Of a stretch of 8,133 nt of DNA, positions 5,233 to 8,133 are shown piece after piece. The stretch covers positions 1 to 8,133 of the forward strand of contig JAYULL010000135.1 in the NCBI GenBank assembly GCA_043763625.1, written 5' to 3'. Position 1 is the first letter of the stretch. Every line of letters starts with the position of its first letter. The position numbers and the translations under genes are program-made. Source of the stretch: Rubrolithibacter sp043763625 (GTDB lineage: Bacteria; Bacteroidota; Bacteroidia; Sphingobacteriales; Sphingobacteriaceae). The notes beneath the pieces were generated by a model that searched no databases, was not told where the DNA came from, and saw only the letters and a list, made by a program, of their open reading frames with translations.

Positions 5233-5994
5233 CTACTCGAAATATAAACTGAATTGAAGATTGCGCAGGAACAATTTATCGAGCGGCGATGAGTAAGGGT
5301 TGTCGCTCGGATCTAGCACGCTGCCAACGGAATGCGATAATTTTATTTCAGGCGAAAGCTTAAAAAACTCGAAATAAAAATCAAAACCGATACCGGCTTC
5401 ATAAGCTAAAATACTTCTTTTGTTTTTAACCAACTTATCGATATAGGCAAAGTCGAGGTCGTTTGTCTTTTTTTTAGAAACGATATCTAAAGAGTATTTT
5501 ACTCCGCCTATTAAGTAGGCCCTAAAATTCATCAGGCGATCTGACTTTAGCTTAAATCCTATCGGTAAGTCAACCATTGTCGCTTGAACCTTACGCACAA
5601 TAGCAGCATTTGCTTCGCCCTGAATAGGACTAGAAACCGGACCGGACGGGCTTGAAACGTAATCGTACTGTATTTGTCGGTCAGTAAAAACCAGACCGGG
5701 AGTAAACCGAAGGTTTGCATGGCTGCCTATAGCCAAATCGCTAACGAAACCCAAGCCGAAACCGGGAGTTGGCGCAGAATGTATGGCATAAAGCGAGTCG
5801 GTAACTTTGCTGTTATCTGTGGGATCAAAAAAACGGTTCCGCCAATCCGGCTTCTTTAAAATCTTAAATTCCGACGAAATGTATTGAAAGGTAAAACCGA
5901 AATGTAAAGGTTCAGAATCTACTCCACCGCCCCAATTTTGCGCTTGTGCCGAAATCCCCCAAAGGATAAAAAAAAACGGAAGGATACGGCGCAT
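5233..5994 (-). CDS. porT: PorT, type IX secretion outer-membrane protein
   Basis: PorT (SprT in Flavobacterium johnsoniae) is an outer-membrane barrel required for T9SS secretion of proteases, adhesins and gliding proteins. I chose the ATG at 5992-5994, two bases after the ubiE stop. It begins M-R-R-I-L-P-F-F-F and gives a proper signal peptide cut at A-Q-A/Q (residues 16-19) in a 253-residue product. A longer reading from 6024 would overlap ubiE and bury the signal peptide behind ten extra residues. Family features are H-F-G-F-T at 31-35, P-G-F-G-L-G at 77-82, L-R-F-T-P-G-L at 95-101, F-R-A-Y-L-I-G-G-V-K-Y-S-L-D at 157-170, and F-D-F-Y-F-E-F-F-K-L-S-P-E-I-K at 204-218. The end is L-Y-F-E. 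The ubiE-porT pairing recurs in Bacteroidota as I know it. Oddities are a T9 run in the signal-peptide codons (5968-5976) and an A8 run in the K-K-K codons (5468-5475). Confidence 0.92.
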   Translation of the reverse strand: MRRILPFFFILWGISAQAQNWGGGVDSEPLHFGFTFQYISSEFKILKKPDWRNRFFDPTDNSKVTDSLYAIHSAPTPGFGLGFVSDLAIGSHANLRFTPGLVFTDRQIQYDYVSSPSGPVSSPIQGEANAAIVRKVQATMVDLPIGFKLKSDRLMNFRAYLIGGVKYSLDIVSKKKTNDLDFAYIDKLVKNKRSILAYEAGIGFDFYFEFFKLSPEIKLSHSVGSVLDPSDNPYSSPLDKLFLRNLQFSLYFE

Positions 5995-5996
5995 CG

Positions 5997-6728
5997 TTAT
6001 TTGGTTCCGGTATATATCGAACAAATTCCAAACGTAAGGGGGAGATGTTTGTTGTTTTGATAGCCCACCTTGTGCATTAAAGCAATGAAATTTTCCCCTG
6101 CAGGGAAAGCAGCTACCGATTCCGGCAAGTATGTGTAAGCGCTGCTGTCTTTTGAAAACATCTTGCCTATAGCCGGAGTTATGTATCTGAAATAAAAGCT
6201 ATAAAGTTGTTTTATCGGAAAAGCCCGAGGTTGCGAAAATTCAAGAATAACCGCTTTTCCGCCGGGTTTCAGTACTCTCAACATATCAGTCAATCCTTTT
6301 TCCAAATTCTCGAAATTACGCACTCCAAAGGCCACAGTTATAGCATCGAACGAGTTATCATCAAATAAAAGCTTTTCCGAATCGCCTAGTTTAACTTCAA
6401 ATTGCCGGTTAAGGTTACGCTTATCTATTTTCTGTTGAGCTATGTCAAGCATCCCCTTAGAAATATCAACCCCGATAATTTTGTCTGGCTTTAAGATCAT
6501 AAGTGCCTCAAAAGCAAAATCGCCGGTTCCGGTTGCTACATCTAAAATCTGCTTCGGATTGTCTTTTAGTAACTCCTTAATTGCTCTCTTTCGCCAGATA
6601 ATATCAATCCCGGCAGAAAGAAAATGATTTAAAAAATCGTAAGTTTTAGATATGTTGTTGAACATCGCTGCCACCTGCTCTTTTTTGGTAGCTTCGGTAT
6701 TTTTGTAAGGAGTAACAGTTTCCGGCAT
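5997..6728 (-). CDS. ubiE: Demethylmenaquinone methyltransferase UbiE/MenG
   Basis: This enzyme C-methylates demethylmenaquinone with S-adenosylmethionine, the last step of menaquinone synthesis. Bacteroidota generally use menaquinone, so MenG is the better functional name. The 243-residue protein carries family signature 1 at residues 23-47 (F-N-N-I-S-K-T-Y-D onward) and the SAM-binding loop D-V-A-T-G-T-G-D at 63-70. The acidic ribose contact is in G-V-D-I-S (86-90), and A-F-G-V-R-N-F is at 133-139. Signature 2, R-V-L-K-P-G-G-K-A-V-I-L-E-F-S, is at 151-165. All are intact. It is a class I methyltransferase in the cytosol or at the membrane face. The ATG (6726-6728) lies four bases after an exact TAnnTTTG promoter box, so the mRNA is probably nearly leaderless. 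porT follows two bases after its stop. Confidence 0.96.
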   Translation of the reverse strand: MPETVTPYKNTEATKKEQVAAMFNNISKTYDFLNHFLSAGIDIIWRKRAIKELLKDNPKQILDVATGTGDFAFEALMILKPDKIIGVDISKGMLDIAQQKIDKRNLNRQFEVKLGDSEKLLFDDNSFDAITVAFGVRNFENLEKGLTDMLRVLKPGGKAVILEFSQPRAFPIKQLYSFYFRYITPAIGKMFSKDSSAYTYLPESVAAFPAGENFIALMHKVGYQNNKHLPLTFGICSIYTGTK

Positions 6729-6732
6729 AGGG

Positions 6733-6740
6733 CAAAGATA
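6733..6740 (-). promoter_or_regulatory. Bacteroidota -7 promoter element of ubiE-porT
   Basis: The minus strand reads TATCTTTG, an exact TAnnTTTG match. Only four bases separate it from the ubiE ATG, so transcription would begin at or within a few bases of the start codon. No clear -33 TTTG is present about 20 bases upstream. It drives ubiE and, through the two-base junction, porT. Confidence 0.7.
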
Positions 6741-6912
6741 AGGGAATTGGCTTAGGAGTTAGGATTTAGATAGATTGCCGGATTGTTTTATTAACTCAGA
6801 GTTTTGGAATGTGCGAAACCGGAAACTCCGGTCTATTGAATATTAACTTCCTGACTTTCCAAAATCCCCTAACTTCGTCTTTCCGGAGCTCCCGTCTTCC
6901 CAACTCCCCTAC
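6741..6912. repeat. Degenerate heptad-phased purine/pyrimidine tract between ubiE and purM
   Basis: Left part: TTAGGAG, TTAGGAT and TTAGATA stand in tandem at 6752-6772, a 7-bp period on the plus strand. Right part: 6845-6912 is pyrimidine-rich, with CTTCC/CTCCC-type blocks recurring at roughly 7-8 bp steps (for example starting at 6847, 6855, 6896 and 6904), that is, purine-rich on the other strand. The two sides therefore face each other in loose inverted orientation. Between them are two dyads: ACCGG/CCGGT (6818-6832) and, inside the right arm, the perfect palindrome GGAGCTCC (6885-6892). This fills most of the roughly 200-base divergent intergenic region. No open frame of note lies here. 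Confidence 0.45.
6818..6832. repeat. Short inverted repeat ACCGG-N5-CCGGT
   Basis: Five perfect base pairs flank a five-base loop (AAACT), about midway between the divergent ubiE and purM starts. It could be a small operator or a hairpin core of the surrounding repeat-like tract. It has no T-run and is too short for a terminator on its own. Confidence 0.35.
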
Positions 6913-6919
6913 TAATAAT

Positions 6920-6927
6920 TACCTTTG
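6920..6927 (+). promoter_or_regulatory. Bacteroidota -7 promoter element of purM
   Basis: TACCTTTG is an exact match to TAnnTTTG. Six bases later comes the purM ATG (6934-6936), so the transcript start should fall at or just before the start codon. No matching -33 TTTG is visible about 20 bases upstream in the pyrimidine-rich tract. The TTG of this box is in frame with purM and could be mistaken for a start codon. Confidence 0.7.
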
Positions 6928-6933
6928 CGGGCA

Positions 6934-8118
6934 ATGTCAGACTTAAAATACAACCAACGCGGCGTTTCGGCCGGCAAGGAAGATGTTCATAACGCAATAA
7001 AAAATATTGACAAAGGTTTATACCCGAAGGCTTTTTGCAAGATAATTCCGGATATTTTAGGAGGAGATGAGTCTTGGTGCAACATTATGCATGCCGACGG
7101 TGCCGGTACAAAGTCGTCGCTGGCTTATGTGTATTGGAGAGAAACCGGCGACATTTCCGTTTGGCGGGGAATAGCACAAGATGCAATTATCATGAATATT
7201 GACGATTTGCTCTGCGTTGGCGCTACCGATAATATTTTGCTTTCATCAACGATAGGGAGGAATAAAAACCTGATCCCGGGAGAAGTGATTGCCGAAATTA
7301 TTAACGGAACAGAAGAAATTTTATCAGAGCTGCGAGAACTGGGTTTGGGAATTTACACTACTGGGGGCGAAACAGCCGATGTAGGTGATTTAGTTAGAAC
7401 CATAATTGTAGATTCAACAGTTACTTGCCGTATGAGACGTTCGGAAGTGATTTCAAATGATAAAATACAGGCCGGAGATGTAATTGTAGGACTATCTTCT
7501 TCGGGAAAATCAACTTACGAAAAGGAATACAACGGTGGCATGGGTTCAAACGGTTTAACCTCTGCCCGACACGACGTTTTCAGTAAATACATTGCTGAAA
7601 AATATCCCGAAAGCTTTGACCCTGCCGTTCCCGGTGATCTGGTTTTCGCGGGAGGAAAAAGCTTGACGGATGAAATAGAAATAGACCCATCGACTGCGCT
7701 TAGGGTGACAGCGGGTAAGTTGGTACTCTCTCCTACAAGAACTTACGCTCCTGTTATAAAAGCTATTTTAGAAAAATACCGCTCTCAAATGCACGGAATG
7801 GTGCATTGCAGCGGCGGCGCTCAAACTAAAGTGCTCCATTTTATTGATAATCTCCATGTAATAAAAGACAATCTTTTCCCGATTCCACCCTTGTTTAAAT
7901 TGATTCAAGAACAATCTAAAACAGATTGGCAGGAAATGTATAAGGTGTTTAATATGGGACACCGGATGGAACTTTACGTTCCGGAAGAAATTGCGGGAAA
8001 AATAATGGCTATTTCGCAAAGTTTTGGAATCGAAGCGCAAATTGTAGGCAGAGTTGAGAAGGCGGAGAAAAAGCAGGTGACGATCAAGAGCGAGTTTGGG
8101 GAATTTGTTTATGAATAA
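6934..8118 (+). CDS. purM: Phosphoribosylformylglycinamidine cyclo-ligase (AIR synthase)
   Basis: PurM closes formylglycinamidine ribonucleotide to aminoimidazole ribonucleotide with ATP, in the cytosolic de novo purine pathway. The ATG at 6934 gives M-S-D-L-K-Y-N-Q-R-G, the standard Bacteroidota N-terminus. A TTG at 6925 lies inside the promoter box and is rejected. The 394-residue length matches the long Bacteroidota form and exceeds the roughly 345 residues of the E. coli enzyme. Motifs are H-A-D-G-A-G-T-K at 53-60, N-I-D-D-L-L-C-V-G-A at 88-97, T-T-G-G-E-T-A-D at 142-149, L-S-P-T-R-T-Y-A-P at 265-273, H-C-S-G-G at 291-295, and F-N-M-G-H-R-M-E at 339-346. These fit the AIRS N- and C-terminal domains. 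An A10 run starts in the stop codon. Another gene probably follows closely; prfA is the common neighbour as I recall. Confidence 0.96.
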   Translation: MSDLKYNQRGVSAGKEDVHNAIKNIDKGLYPKAFCKIIPDILGGDESWCNIMHADGAGTKSSLAYVYWRETGDISVWRGIAQDAIIMNIDDLLCVGATDNILLSSTIGRNKNLIPGEVIAEIINGTEEILSELRELGLGIYTTGGETADVGDLVRTIIVDSTVTCRMRRSEVISNDKIQAGDVIVGLSSSGKSTYEKEYNGGMGSNGLTSARHDVFSKYIAEKYPESFDPAVPGDLVFAGGKSLTDEIEIDPSTALRVTAGKLVLSPTRTYAPVIKAILEKYRSQMHGMVHCSGGAQTKVLHFIDNLHVIKDNLFPIPPLFKLIQEQSKTDWQEMYKVFNMGHRMELYVPEEIAGKIMAISQSFGIEAQIVGRVEKAEKKQVTIKSEFGEFVYE

Positions 8119-8123
8119 AAAAA

Positions 8124-8129
8124 AAAGGA
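8124..8129 (+). promoter_or_regulatory. Possible Shine-Dalgarno-like AAAGGA after purM
   Basis: The A10 run (8117-8126) passes into GGA, giving AAAGGA six bases after the purM stop and four bases before the window ends. If an ATG lies just beyond the edge this would be its ribosome site and imply an operon with purM. The start codon itself is not in view. Confidence 0.2.
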
Positions 8130-8133
8130 TTAC

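Noticed and set aside
5995..6024. Ten-residue N-terminal extension of PorT starting inside ubiE
   Set aside because: It would overlap ubiE by 28 bases and place ten residues before a normal signal peptide. The ATG at 5994, two bases after the ubiE stop, fits better.
6925..6933. TTG start giving three extra N-terminal residues on PurM
   Set aside because: The TTG is the end of the TACCTTTG promoter box, and the ATG at 6934 gives the family's standard M-S-D-L N-terminus.
7768..8040. 90-codon minus-strand frame inside the 3' part of purM
   Set aside because: It is antisense to a strongly conserved region of PurM, and its composition simply mirrors that gene.
1..8133. Defence system, CRISPR array, mobile element or new multi-gene system
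   Set aside because: Every well-supported gene belongs to a known core or envelope family, and there is no transposase, integrase, nuclease, toxin pair or spaced repeat array.

Overview
The window reads as a piece of a Bacteroidota chromosome, probably of the Sphingobacteriales/Cytophagales kind. Three things point there. First, PorT and a PorG/DUF6089-type barrel are parts of the type IX secretion system (T9SS), which is confined to this phylum. Second, PurM is the long Bacteroidota form. Third, two upstream regions carry exact matches to the phylum's -7 promoter motif TAnnTTTG, and purine-rich Shine-Dalgarno sites are mostly absent. Base composition is moderately AT-rich and looks even throughout. 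I see no phage, transposase, CRISPR, tRNA or rRNA.

Layout from left to right. Positions 50-102 hold a REP-like imperfect palindrome that touches the stop codon of a small four-to-five-helix membrane protein (101-595, minus, GTG start). Next comes a tight four-gene minus-strand operon that is transcribed from 3807 down to 668: alpha/beta hydrolase, CBS-pair protein with an ACT-like tail, NAD kinase, and PorG-like outer-membrane barrel. The junctions are 0, 14 and 6 bases. A free-standing GatB/YqeY-domain gene (3876-4325) follows. It is separated by a heptanucleotide tandem tract (4365-4413) from a YdfG-type short-chain dehydrogenase (4417-5175). The last minus-strand pair is ubiE/menG then porT (6728 down to 5233), with two bases between them. 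On the plus strand purM (6934-8118) diverges from ubiE and runs to the right edge.

Functionally this is mostly core metabolism and envelope biology: NADP supply (NAD kinase), menaquinone methylation (UbiE/MenG), purine synthesis (PurM), and two outer-membrane T9SS components in separate operons. The hydrolase, SDR and CBS proteins have recognisable folds but no assignable substrate.

I did not find a clearly new multi-gene system. The less ordinary signals lie between genes: two intergenic tracts with 7-bp periodicity but different unit sequences, a REP-like hairpin abutting a stop codon, back-to-back promoters that predict nearly leaderless mRNAs for ubiE and purM, a nine-base homopolymer in the porT signal-peptide codons, and an apparent break of the usual NAD kinase-porG-uppS-bamA gene order.
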